Part shown: positions 1-8,141 of the stretch, in pieces | Layout: every line of letters begins with the position of its first letter | How positions within the stretch are numbered: the stretch's first letter is position 1 | Source of the DNA: Pelotomaculum sp. UBA4789 | GTDB taxonomy: Bacteria > Bacillota > Desulfotomaculia > Desulfotomaculales > Pelotomaculaceae | DNA length: 11,135 nt | Direction: 5' to 3' | Assembly: GCA_002402945.1 (NCBI GenBank) | Contig: DHGV01000084.1 | Coordinates: 1 to 11,135 of the forward strand | Translations under genes and position numbers: made by a program | The notes under the pieces: generated by a model | The model's database searches: none | The model's input: the letters and a program-made list of their open reading frames with translations, nothing else | Told to the model about the DNA's origin: nothing

Positions 1-3000
1 TTAGCCATCAACCTATCCACTCTAAAAGAGTAGATTAAATTCCCTTGAGAATCAAGTTTCTTATATAGATATTTCTCAATGACCTGAAATCCTACTTTAT
101 TTATGGAGCTCTTTGCTTCTACAATGCGCAGTGTATTATTAATCGTCTCATAGGCAAAATCCACTCCGGGATTGATGATGTATGACAGATCAATTTTAAT
201 GTTTTTTACTAAACCTGACTGTAGGGCTTCCCCTTTTGCCAGGGACTCAGTATAACACCCCCGGACATTATACATCAAATTTTCTACAGCTATTATATCC
301 CCCTTGCTTTGAGCGATGGCTAATTTATTTAAGTCCAATGTCACTCTGCCTTCCAACCTCGCCACCGTCTTATTTTGTACATTTTTAAGCCCAACTGATA
401 ATTCACCCTGTCTCAGACAGTCCTCCAACCAATTCTTTAGGCCTGGAAATTGTTCGAATGATCGCGTTTCATTGAAAGCCTGTTCCAGGTAATGGATATT
501 AACATTTACAGATCTCATTCTTATAATACTTTCATAACTAAAGCCACGGGAAAGTAACCTGGTGGCCGCACCGTTATAAAGAACATCAAGATTATTAATA
601 TATTTAATCTGATCATATTTGGCTGCAACTAAACTCCAAATTCCACTCAAGCCTTTAAAAACTGCTGCTCCTCCGGCGGCAAACAGTGCAGAGTTTAACA
701 CTTCTTTCCCCGCAGTGGGATCCCCGGCAAAATACAACGCAAGATTGTGCAGTACCTCAGCTGAGAAATATAAGTCAGCTGCACCGAAAACAATGCTAAT
801 AACTCCACCGGCCACGAAAGACTCAATAATAAACGGCAGTGAAATGCTTAGGGCCAAAAAGGTACTTAGTACAACAACTGCGCTCTCAAGTGTAAATGCA
901 GTACACCCGCCGGCCAGATAACCGCTGATCATGTAAGCAGCCGCACCGCTCGACGGATCCAGGTCGATGTAGCCGGCGCCGTGCCAGTCATAGTAATCAA
1001 TTTCTTTCTCTGGTATGGTCACAGTGTGCCCGGCATTGACAGCATTCTGAATATCACTTTTAATCCTTGATGAAACCTGCAGTAACGGCAAGACCAGAGA
1101 AATATTTTCATTAGTCACAGTATAGATTGGGATCCCCCAGGCGTTGGCAAGAGTCATGACTTTGGCCGCTGAAATAGAACGGAAGTTAAACAATTGTTCA
1201 AAAATGCCGTGCTCCATCGCTGAGCTCATGATGCCGCTTTGCAGCATGAAATTCCTTATGTCCCCGTCATCTCCGTTCAGGCTTACCGGAGACACGATGT
1301 CCCGATCAACGTCGATATGCATGCCGCCAAGAGAAACACTTACCGGACACATGAAAAGATATCCCACTTTCAGGTCAAGGGCAGTCATGGCCTCGGATGG
1401 CTGCCTGACCGATGTTACCCCCGTATGCCTGCCGATGATATTCTGGTAAGTATCCACCTGGGTGAAGTAAGCCAGGGCGGTTGTATATAACATCTCTCCA
1501 ACGCCTTCGTCGGAAATGATGTTCAGTTCATTTAAGCTTACTGAGGCCTGGCTGATCCGTTCCATCCTTTGCTGCAGCATCGCGGAAGATACGCTTTGCA
1601 GGTCAAGACCAACAGCGTAGTAAGCTCCGGCAGTCAACTGGTTGTCAACACGATCTTCTTCACCCCCGGCACTAATAAAACGCATGGTGAATTTTTGTTG
1701 GTAGGCCATGCCGACAGGTTGGCCGGTGGCCACGACCTGTCCGTCAATCCGCAGTTCCGGTTTTACCTCAATCAGATATGCCGGAGTCTGGTATAGCTGA
1801 CCATACTGGTTAACCACAGCCTGATCTTCCGGGGTGGCAGGTGTCCATGAAAGTGTGATCCGCCGTCCAGCCAGCTCTGCCGTGTTTGTTTTATATACGA
1901 AATCAGCAGTTGAATCTCCGAAATTGATCCCGAATGGATCAGCTCCATAAATACTAAATTCAATCATTTCCTGCCGGCTTTCTGGAACTGCCGCAAACTC
2001 ATTTAATATTGTGTTTGTTTGAAAAGGTAAAGAGGCAGGTAGCAGTCCCAGCTCTTCTTTCTGTATGATCTTTCCCCCAATAACCTCCCTCAGAGAAACA
2101 TTCTGCATATCATTGGCAGCAAGGTAATCGTTAACCCTGGTGTTGACTGCATCCATCTGCTCCCACAGGAAGCTGTAGTCCATTTCCGCAACGGCGCCTT
2201 TTTGGATATCAATGCTGCTGTTGGCAGCCAGCTGGCTAACTAATTCCTGACCGTTAATCCCCGCTATCTCTTCCAGGTTAATACCATTAATTGCGGTATA
2301 CTGCTTGAAGCTTGGATCGAGAGGAACCCACGTTTCTTCCCCCGGCCCGGAAGGGATCCCACGGTAATTAGTATACGGCAGACAAACTTCTGCCCAAGCG
2401 TGTTCAAGCCTGACTGCACTAATCTCTCCACCGCCGACAATACTGATAACCGGGATACCCGCTGAGGAGAATACTCGCACAGCATCATTTGCGCTATCTG
2501 TTCCGGTCCAGCCCATAGCCTGGGCTTCTGCAACTTCAACTGTCCCATATACATAGCGCGCCGGGTAACCTGATGCGCGCAATAGTGATATTAACAATGA
2601 TGCCTGGTCAAAATCATTGCCCCCATTTTCCAGAAGGGTTTCCTGGGCTCCTTTACGCGATCCGTAGTAAGGCTCAAAATCAATATTGTTTCTTACGTAT
2701 TCATATATTTTTACCGGGTCATGATTCAGCTGTAAGGCCAAATCCTTAATAGACCCGGTTTGCCTGGTCTCGATTGTTTCAGCCAGATCTTCAGGAGTCG
2801 GAGCCTCATCCATGCTCCCTGTTTGGTCAGGCTCAACAGAAGCATTGTAAGCGGGGATTATGCCGCCGTTTATCTGCGGAATTTGAGGTTGGGCGCCATA
2901 AGTGCGGTGAGGAAGTTCTGTACCGAGTGGCTGCACCTGAGGAGTTGGATTTGCTTCTTCAAGAATATTCATCAGTGTCTGATTAAAGGAATTGTACTCC

Positions 3001-3494
3001 TGTTCCGTAAAGCTTTCTTCAGATGAAATATCAATCAGATCAGATGCTGACTGCAGATCATTTTCAAGCTTTTTAATATTATTTTGATACTGCTGTACAA
3101 AACTTCTATGCCGGTCTAGTGCCTTATAAGCGCCAGCATTTTTAAGTTTATGTTCTGTGCTGCTCAGTTCTGTTTCTACATTTATGTCCAAAGCTTTTAT
3201 AGCGTTTACAGTAGAACTCACAGCTTCACGCGCCGCTTTTTTGTCGTTTTTCAGTTTTTGTCCGCTGATTTGCTGTTTCAGTCCTGTTAATTCATCAGTT
3301 AGTTTTTCGAGAGATGATTTACCAGCTTTACTTCCTTCAAGGTCAGGCGTTGAATTTATATCTCCTATTACACCCTGTGTATTATTTGCCGCATAGACCA
3401 GGTTTGTGGGAAACACAAAATTAAAGGAAAAGGTCACAGCCAATAGCAAGGTGATCATTTTAATGAAGATCTTGTGCTTTTTCTTGAAAATCAT
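1..3494 (-). CDS. Secreted transglutaminase-like polymorphic toxin with C-terminal PD-(D/E)XK nuclease-like module (partial, runs off left edge)
   Basis: The frame is open without a stop from the ATG at 3494 to the left edge (1164 codons), so the protein is 3'-truncated by the window. The start is supported by GGAGGGG 8 bases upstream. Seen in order: Lys-rich signal peptide (1-35, ending VYA-A); charged helical stalk (about 50-170); Pro/Gln-rich linker (about 180-240); transglutaminase-like core (about 255-400) with a GYPARYVYG strand, His365 (HAW) and Asp393 (LDPSF), but Asp294 where the catalytic Cys normally sits (context NDFDQA); a long beta-rich middle; a motif at 837-852 (WHGAGY, then LDPSSGAA, YMISG); a hydrophobic stretch at about 867-925; and a C-terminal module with Glu1083, Asp1112, Glu1126-Ala-Lys1128 and Gln1137, matching the D...ExK...Q pattern of PD-(D/E)XK nucleases. 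N-terminal export and trafficking domains followed by a short C-terminal nuclease is the layout of polymorphic toxins, so I infer an exported DNase/RNase-type toxin. It lies 46 bases downstream of the 1426-aa gene, presumably in one operon. Gene presence is near certain; the toxin role is inferred. Confidence 0.8.
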   Translation of the reverse strand, partial: MIFKKKHKIFIKMITLLLAVTFSFNFVFPTNLVYAANNTQGVIGDINSTPDLEGSKAGKSSLEKLTDELTGLKQQISGQKLKNDKKAAREAVSSTVNAIKALDINVETELSSTEHKLKNAGAYKALDRHRSFVQQYQNNIKKLENDLQSASDLIDISSEESFTEQEYNSFNQTLMNILEEANPTPQVQPLGTELPHRTYGAQPQIPQINGGIIPAYNASVEPDQTGSMDEAPTPEDLAETIETRQTGSIKDLALQLNHDPVKIYEYVRNNIDFEPYYGSRKGAQETLLENGGNDFDQASLLISLLRASGYPARYVYGTVEVAEAQAMGWTGTDSANDAVRVFSSAGIPVISIVGGGEISAVRLEHAWAEVCLPYTNYRGIPSGPGEETWVPLDPSFKQYTAINGINLEEIAGINGQELVSQLAANSSIDIQKGAVAEMDYSFLWEQMDAVNTRVNDYLAANDMQNVSLREVIGGKIIQKEELGLLPASLPFQTNTILNEFAAVPESRQEMIEFSIYGADPFGINFGDSTADFVYKTNTAELAGRRITLSWTPATPEDQAVVNQYGQLYQTPAYLIEVKPELRIDGQVVATGQPVGMAYQQKFTMRFISAGGEEDRVDNQLTAGAYYAVGLDLQSVSSAMLQQRMERISQASVSLNELNIISDEGVGEMLYTTALAYFTQVDTYQNIIGRHTGVTSVRQPSEAMTALDLKVGYLFMCPVSVSLGGMHIDVDRDIVSPVSLNGDDGDIRNFMLQSGIMSSAMEHGIFEQLFNFRSISAAKVMTLANAWGIPIYTVTNENISLVLPLLQVSSRIKSDIQNAVNAGHTVTIPEKEIDYYDWHGAGYIDLDPSSGAAAYMISGYLAGGCTAFTLESAVVVLSTFLALSISLPFIIESFVAGGVISIVFGAADLYFSAEVLHNLALYFAGDPTAGKEVLNSALFAAGGAAVFKGLSGIWSLVAAKYDQIKYINNLDVLYNGAATRLLSRGFSYESIIRMRSVNVNIHYLEQAFNETRSFEQFPGLKNWLEDCLRQGELSVGLKNVQNKTVARLEGRVTLDLNKLAIAQSKGDIIAVENLMYNVRGCYTESLAKGEALQSGLVKNIKIDLSYIINPGVDFAYETINNTLRIVEAKSSINKVGFQVIEKYLYKKLDSQGNLIYSFRVDRLMA

Positions 3495-3502
3495 TTAATT
3501 TT

Positions 3503-3509
3503 CCCCTCC
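3503..3509 (-). promoter_or_regulatory. Ribosome binding site of the toxin-like gene
   Basis: GGAGGGG lies 8 bases before the ATG at 3494 and fixes that start. The 46-base gap to the preceding stop codon contains no hairpin or obvious promoter, which supports co-transcription with the upstream giant gene. Confidence 0.8.
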
Positions 3510-3540
3510 ATTACCCTATCTATATATTGCAAACCACCTA

Positions 3541-6500
3541 CTAAGGAACATTGATTGTCAGCTTTATGGTTTTTAAAGGTATATATTCGTTTGCCTCAAG
3601 ATAACCGGCAAAGGTGGTCAACTCTATGGGGCCCGTACCGGGAAGCAATTTGACAATATAGCGGCAGGTGTATGTCTGACCTGCTGTAGTGGTGAACTGC
3701 CATATCGGTGAATTGTCTGATGTGAAATCAGGTGATACCCACAGTATTTCCGTGCCGGCAGGAAATTCTTCTGTAAGCATGGCCTCCACCGCAGCTGTTG
3801 CCTGAACTTTAATTTCCACCTCGGCCACATTTCCCTCGGTCTCCTGTAACGGAGCCACTCTCTCTAAGGCGTTCCGGAACAGTGAATATGCGTCGGCGGC
3901 GGGACCGGCCTCACTCAAATCGAAAGTCATCAACACTGTTTTACCCTCTCCGTATTGGTGAGTGATTACCCCAGGCAGGATGACTTTTTCAGTGATTATT
4001 GAGGCTGCCTCCTGCCCACCGGTGATCAGCACTCTCTGTACTGTACCTGTACCGTTCAGAGTGAATTCACCAAGAGGCGACCCGGGAGAAAAGCTGGTAG
4101 TATAACCCTTGGAGTTAACAGACCCGATTTCTTTTATACCAAACAGATTAAACTGTTTAAGGTTGTCCCCGTTGGAACCGCCAGTGGCTACAAACCCTTT
4201 CCCGCCGGCTATTTCTTCGGTGAGAACAAGGTCGTCGTGATCTGTAAGCGGGAGCGATTTATTGAGCATAACATAAGTGTTGTACTGTCCTGTTTGAAGC
4301 TCCGTGAAGAAAACGTCACGGTTATTGACAATGCGGCAGTATGCCTGCATATCATTCAAAACAGCGGCAGCCATGTCTGTATTGGTTTGGCTTTCCGCCC
4401 ACACCAGCACCCTGGGCCTGACAATCTGCTGCATAGTTACTTCGTAAGGATCCTTTACAATGAAATAGCTGCTGTCCAGTGGCACAACCACCTGATCATC
4501 TACTGTTAAATCGCAGACAACCAGGTAACTGCCTGAATTAAGAATTGCATGACTCCAGGTTGCCAAATCAGAAATGGTTTCATTTATAGCCAGGTTAATA
4601 TAATCGGTTATTGTATCCACGGCTTCCCCGGTTGCCGGATCAACTATGGTTATTCTGAAAAGAATGTCCTGTAAATTTGTGTTGCCCTGGTTGGTCAGGG
4701 TATACTCCATGATCACATCGTCGCCGGTGCAGATATTTTTGGTCAGTACATCAAGGCTGCCGGTGATCCCCTGTCCGGAATACACGGATGAAGACACACT
4801 GAATTGCGCGCTGTCCTGGCACAGGACCTGGTCATCCCGATATACTGTTGAAAACACATTGTAGTCTCCGTATACAGCCTGGGCCACTCCCCAACTGCTC
4901 TTAATCTGCATTGAGACGCCAGGCAGGATCTCCAGTATGGGAGTCTCCTTGTTCCAGACATATCCTTCCTGCCCGTATACCTGGGTCCCTACTGTAAGGT
5001 CGGTCAGGATGGAGTTAGTGCTGGTGTTTGTGACGATCTCCTGAATGTCCACCACATCATTAGCGGTATAGGAAACCTTGTTTGTGAACACTGTATTGGT
5101 GATAAACCCGTTGGATACAACCTCAAAGGGAACTTCAACAGCTGATATGACTTTGTCGCCTTCCGACCAGGAGACCCTGGCATTGTAAGTCCCTGCAATC
5201 ACCTGCCCTGTATTCCAGTTGTACGAGAATGTCTTGTTTCCCCCAGCGATCCAGGATACTTCCTCACCGGGAGAGACTATCGCAGCGGTATTGCCATCCA
5301 GATCGACTATTTCAACAAGGCCGCTAAGAGTGCAGTCTGAATCCGAAAGATTATTCGTATCGACCGCAATGGCCACCTGTTCATTGGCAGCATACTGCTG
5401 TTTGTCCGTAGCTATGTTTGTCGATATGCTAATCTTGCTTACAGGTATCGTCAGATCCGGAAGATTTACAATAATAAGGTTGTCATCCTTGTCCTGATAC
5501 GTAAGCTTTGTGGAATTTGTCAGAACGACGTTTGTATCTGATACCAGGCTTGCCCCTTCATACTTGATCGGTATAGTTTCTTCCTGACCCATGATCAGTT
5601 TGTCAAAATTCCAGCTGATCGTTTTAGAGCCATCAGGATTGCTTATCTCAGAACCGGGGGTGGGCTGGAGGGCTGTCACATCCACTAACATACTGTTTAC
5701 AGGCAGTGTTGTGGTAAAGGCAACATTTCTGCCGGCTATGTCACTAACAGTTTCATATGATACGGACACGGTATAATATCCCGAGTTATTGTAATATTGA
5801 TTAGGGTTGTCATTATATGCAAGCAATAATGTCCCGTCTGATGGAGCCTCGAAACTGACATTTGTGCCAAGGGCAAATGGTCTTGTGATCACACCATTGT
5901 TATTCATCGCCCCAAGCAATGTACCAATAGGTGATGTATTCAGCAGCGCGGAACCATCATATCGCTGGCCAATATATTTTCCGGTTATTGTGTCATAAAG
6001 ATTGCCGTCCGGATTGGTTTCCTGGCTCCTCGAGGTGGCGTATTTTGCCCTGCCGGTGGCTGTAATAATAATTGACTGGCCGGTTTCCAAAGAAATGCCA
6101 GTGTCTAAATAACCGGTTTTAACCGGATCTTTTAATGCGCTCACCACGAAAACGTAATTTTCAGGCGCTTCCTCCGGCATACCTTCACCGGTAAGCTGAA
6201 ATGCTGCAGTCACATTGTCGCTTTCCGGATACAACATGGTTTTATCCAAACTTTGTACAACGTCAATTCTTGTGGGAGGAGGGGGCGGAAGAACCTTGAA
6301 TACAGCCTGCCCCATGGCGATCTGCGTCTGGTTGTCAAATACATTAGACTTTATAATATAGTCTTTTTCTGCTGAGACATCAGGCGCAAACGAGAGCGGG
6401 TTTAACATTATCAACTGCTCTGTTGAAGCATTATAGGTTTCATCGGTTGAGGTTATTATTATATCGCCCGGTCCACATACCTCGGTCCTGACATTAACCT

Positions 6501-7821
6501 GGCGTTCAATATTTGACTGATTGAACAGTGATATATTCACATTAATATTATCCGGAGTATTGACTCTGACCCAATCTGGTTCAGCCACAATAATGACATC
6601 GCTGATGTTAAAATCAGGAATAATATCAAACTGCTTTTCCGCTGATGTAATGATTGATCCATTGTTTATGTCTTTTAGCTGGGCAATTACACTATAGCTC
6701 CCCGGGACGGTGTTCATTGTATTCCACCCAAACTCTCCTTCATACTCAGAGGTACCTGACAGTCCGTCCGGGCGTTTGACAAACACCTGGAACTTGGCAT
6801 TACCCCCATATTGTCCGTAAACCTTAATAATAACTGATTCATAAGCGTGGAAGGAGTAAGCCTCTTCAATTTCATCATTTATAACTTGTCTGAAAATCTC
6901 AATCCTATCAATTCTGGCCGCAGGTTCGCTTGTTTTTTCTGAAAGTGCCTGAACAGCAAAAATAGTCGCATATGGGTCATTGTTCCAACTGCCGTCAGAC
7001 ATTTGTGTATTTAATATGGTATCCTCAACTGTGCCCAGAGCTTCAGATCCAACACTGTAGAGAACAGCCCTGTATGCCAGTATTGTTCCCGTAAGCAACT
7101 CTCCGGTATACCGCTCCGGATCAGCCAGGTTTTGTGATATAAGGAATTCACCGGCCTTCTGGAGGGCAAGTGAAAGTTCGTTTGAAAACAATGCGGTTCT
7201 AAGCACACATTTATTTACCAGGAGTGAAGTTTGTGCGGTAAGCGCAACACTTCCCGTGCCGCTTTTTACATAAGACCAACTGCCGTCGCCATTCTGGTTT
7301 TGGATTATAAATACCAGGCCTTTCTCTATGATGTCGATATCAACACTATCTTCTTTTATGAGAGAATTTAAAACCACCACCGTATCCAAAACATCGCTGG
7401 CATACCCCTCCGCCAAACCCCATCCGCCATCTGGATTTTGGCAGGCAACAAGCGCAGGTAGAGCTTCATCATTAGCCTGCGCCGTCATAAAGGGCAAAAT
7501 TCTCGCCAGAAAATCGTTATTGGACGTCTCCTGGATTTGCAGCCAGTAAACAGCTCTGGATACGGAAAGAGGAGCCAGTGAGGTTTCATTCAAAAATCCC
7601 GCAATCTCAGATGTGTTTATTATGTCCTTTTTAGTGTTGTTACCCCAGTTTCCATTTTCGTTTTGTGCCTGGATTAACCACTGTGTCCCTTTATTAATAC
7701 TTTCGTTAATTTGTTCAGATGTGGCAGCATCGGATTCAGTACTAAATAACGTGCTAAGAAAAAGCAGCAGAACAATTGAAACTACATAATTTCTAATGTC
7801 TATTTTCCATTTCTCCTGCAT
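3541..7821 (-). CDS. Giant exported protein (1426 aa): toroid repeats, Ig-like domains, LecA-like lectin domain, GATase-like C-terminal region
   Basis: I chose the ATG at 7821 because AGGGGGA stands 6 bases upstream and a signal peptide follows at once (hydrophobic core about 12-27, probable cleavage near DAA, residue 33). An upstream in-frame TTG at 7896 has no usable ribosome binding site. Seen: four QW-type repeats (near 47-60, 124-135, 171-183 and 269-280; QNPDGGWG, NGDGSW, MSDGSW) typical of the squalene-cyclase/prenyltransferase alpha/alpha-toroid; Ig-like sandwiches (about 305-510); a proline hinge (PPPPP, about 510); a stretch at about 570-690 resembling LecA/PA-IL galactose lectins (TGQSIIITATG, then LLLAYNDNP and NNSGYYTVSV); another beta domain (690-800); three tandem repeats of about 107 residues (800-1122) sharing a GTY/GDY/GSY-type turn; then a GATase1/ThuA-like Rossmann region (about 1135-1320; IAGGKGFVATGG, QYGEGKTVLMTFD) and a final beta domain. 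No GCGEQ thioester is present, so it is not an alpha-2-macroglobulin. No catalytic function is evident. Probable roles are glycan binding, adhesion or display of the toxin-like neighbour. Confidence 0.85.
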   Translation of the reverse strand: MQEKWKIDIRNYVVSIVLLLFLSTLFSTESDAATSEQINESINKGTQWLIQAQNENGNWGNNTKKDIINTSEIAGFLNETSLAPLSVSRAVYWLQIQETSNNDFLARILPFMTAQANDEALPALVACQNPDGGWGLAEGYASDVLDTVVVLNSLIKEDSVDIDIIEKGLVFIIQNQNGDGSWSYVKSGTGSVALTAQTSLLVNKCVLRTALFSNELSLALQKAGEFLISQNLADPERYTGELLTGTILAYRAVLYSVGSEALGTVEDTILNTQMSDGSWNNDPYATIFAVQALSEKTSEPAARIDRIEIFRQVINDEIEEAYSFHAYESVIIKVYGQYGGNAKFQVFVKRPDGLSGTSEYEGEFGWNTMNTVPGSYSVIAQLKDINNGSIITSAEKQFDIIPDFNISDVIIVAEPDWVRVNTPDNINVNISLFNQSNIERQVNVRTEVCGPGDIIITSTDETYNASTEQLIMLNPLSFAPDVSAEKDYIIKSNVFDNQTQIAMGQAVFKVLPPPPPTRIDVVQSLDKTMLYPESDNVTAAFQLTGEGMPEEAPENYVFVVSALKDPVKTGYLDTGISLETGQSIIITATGRAKYATSRSQETNPDGNLYDTITGKYIGQRYDGSALLNTSPIGTLLGAMNNNGVITRPFALGTNVSFEAPSDGTLLLAYNDNPNQYYNNSGYYTVSVSYETVSDIAGRNVAFTTTLPVNSMLVDVTALQPTPGSEISNPDGSKTISWNFDKLIMGQEETIPIKYEGASLVSDTNVVLTNSTKLTYQDKDDNLIIVNLPDLTIPVSKISISTNIATDKQQYAANEQVAIAVDTNNLSDSDCTLSGLVEIVDLDGNTAAIVSPGEEVSWIAGGNKTFSYNWNTGQVIAGTYNARVSWSEGDKVISAVEVPFEVVSNGFITNTVFTNKVSYTANDVVDIQEIVTNTSTNSILTDLTVGTQVYGQEGYVWNKETPILEILPGVSMQIKSSWGVAQAVYGDYNVFSTVYRDDQVLCQDSAQFSVSSSVYSGQGITGSLDVLTKNICTGDDVIMEYTLTNQGNTNLQDILFRITIVDPATGEAVDTITDYINLAINETISDLATWSHAILNSGSYLVVCDLTVDDQVVVPLDSSYFIVKDPYEVTMQQIVRPRVLVWAESQTNTDMAAAVLNDMQAYCRIVNNRDVFFTELQTGQYNTYVMLNKSLPLTDHDDLVLTEEIAGGKGFVATGGSNGDNLKQFNLFGIKEIGSVNSKGYTTSFSPGSPLGEFTLNGTGTVQRVLITGGQEAASIITEKVILPGVITHQYGEGKTVLMTFDLSEAGPAADAYSLFRNALERVAPLQETEGNVAEVEIKVQATAAVEAMLTEEFPAGTEILWVSPDFTSDNSPIWQFTTTAGQTYTCRYIVKLLPGTGPIELTTFAGYLEANEYIPLKTIKLTINVP

Positions 7822-7827
7822 TACAAA

Positions 7828-7834
7828 TCCCCCT
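7828..7834 (-). promoter_or_regulatory. Ribosome binding site deciding the start of the 1426-aa gene
   Basis: AGGGGGA is separated by 6 bases (TTTGTA) from the ATG at 7821, directly before a good signal peptide. The longest possible frame begins at a TTG 75 bases further upstream with no Shine-Dalgarno sequence at a suitable distance, so the extra 25 residues are probably not translated. Confidence 0.8.
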
Positions 7835-7990
7835 AACAGTTCTAAAGATAACGACACCCTTTGCACCTTAAAAAATATTACTTTATAATCATTCAATATT
7901 TACAATAAGCATCACCTCAAACATGTAAATAAGTATAATTAGCATTTATATTATTTTATGTTATTAATGTTATATTTTGTATGTTATTGT

Positions 7991-7999
7991 ATTATACCA
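7991..7999 (-). promoter_or_regulatory. Probable extended -10 promoter of the giant-protein/toxin operon
   Basis: The minus strand reads TGGTATAAT, a perfect extended -10 (TGn plus TATAAT). No good -35 box lies 16-18 bases upstream (CATATT at 17), which extended -10 promoters tolerate. Transcription would start near 7984 and leave a leader of about 160 bases before the ATG at 7821. Three ATGTTAT words (plus strand, 7958-7988) sit at and just after the expected start. Confidence 0.5.
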
Positions 8000-8029
8000 T
8001 TATGAAGATGAATAATATGTCGTTTCCTG

Positions 8030-8078
8030 TAAGCAATGGAATATTTTTTTAGTAAGCAAGTAAGCAAGGGTAAGCAAG
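8030..8078. repeat. Short direct repeats of TAAGCAAG
   Basis: TAAGCAAG occurs at 8053, 8061 and 8071, with a one-mismatch copy (TAAGCAAT) at 8030. The first two perfect copies abut exactly; the third follows after two Gs and forms the left edge of the neighbouring inverted hairpin element. This looks like slippage or repeated insertion at the edge of that element. Confidence 0.7.
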
Positions 8079-8098
8079 GGGACGTTCTTTTTGCTTCC
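8070..8098. repeat. Degenerate inverted copy of the hairpin repeat
   Basis: AAGCAA and TTGCTT form a 6-bp stem around a GGGGACGTTCTTT loop. This is the reverse complement of the hairpin at 8110-8137 with about one deletion, one insertion and a few substitutions. Together the two form a larger imperfect inverted repeat across 8070-8137 with an A-rich centre, and either could fold alone or with its partner. It has no T-run on the strand leading out of the SLH gene, so it is a weaker terminator candidate. Confidence 0.65.
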
Positions 8099-8103
8099 AA
8101 ATG

Positions 8104-8141
8104 AAAAAAGAAGCAGGAGAACCGTCCCCCTGCTTCCATAT
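8104..8141 (-). terminator. Intrinsic terminator of the SLH-chagasin gene, copy 1 of a 36-base repeat
   Basis: On the minus strand, an 8-bp perfect stem (GAAGCAGG 8136-8129 with CCTGCTTC 8117-8110) with an 11-base loop is followed directly by six Ts (8109-8104). It begins about 20 bases after the stop codon at 8158. Positions 8106-8141 are identical to 9315-9350, so a repeated element supplies the terminator. Confidence 0.85.

Noticed and set aside
619..921. Small plus-strand frames across 619-3396 as independent genes
   Set aside because: They lie opposite one continuous minus-strand frame of 1164 codons with a signal peptide and recognisable domains, and none has a convincing start signal.
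3541..7821. Giant protein as an alpha-2-macroglobulin or an active squalene/hopene cyclase
   Set aside because: There is no GCGEQ thioester motif, no DxDD-type cyclase acid motif was seen, and the toroid region is only about 270 residues long.
7822..7896. A 25-residue N-terminal extension of the giant protein from the TTG at 7896
   Set aside because: No Shine-Dalgarno sequence lies at a workable distance, and the extension would bury the signal peptide. The ATG at 7821 has AGGGGGA 6 bases upstream.
7889..7912. A 7-codon leader peptide (ATG at 7912) in the 5' UTR of the giant gene
   Set aside because: The GAGGTG motif abuts the ATG with no spacer, and the peptide contains no regulatory codon run.
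8030..8078. TAAGCAAG repeats as a CRISPR array
   Set aside because: The units are only 8 bases, adjacent or nearly so, with no unique spacers.
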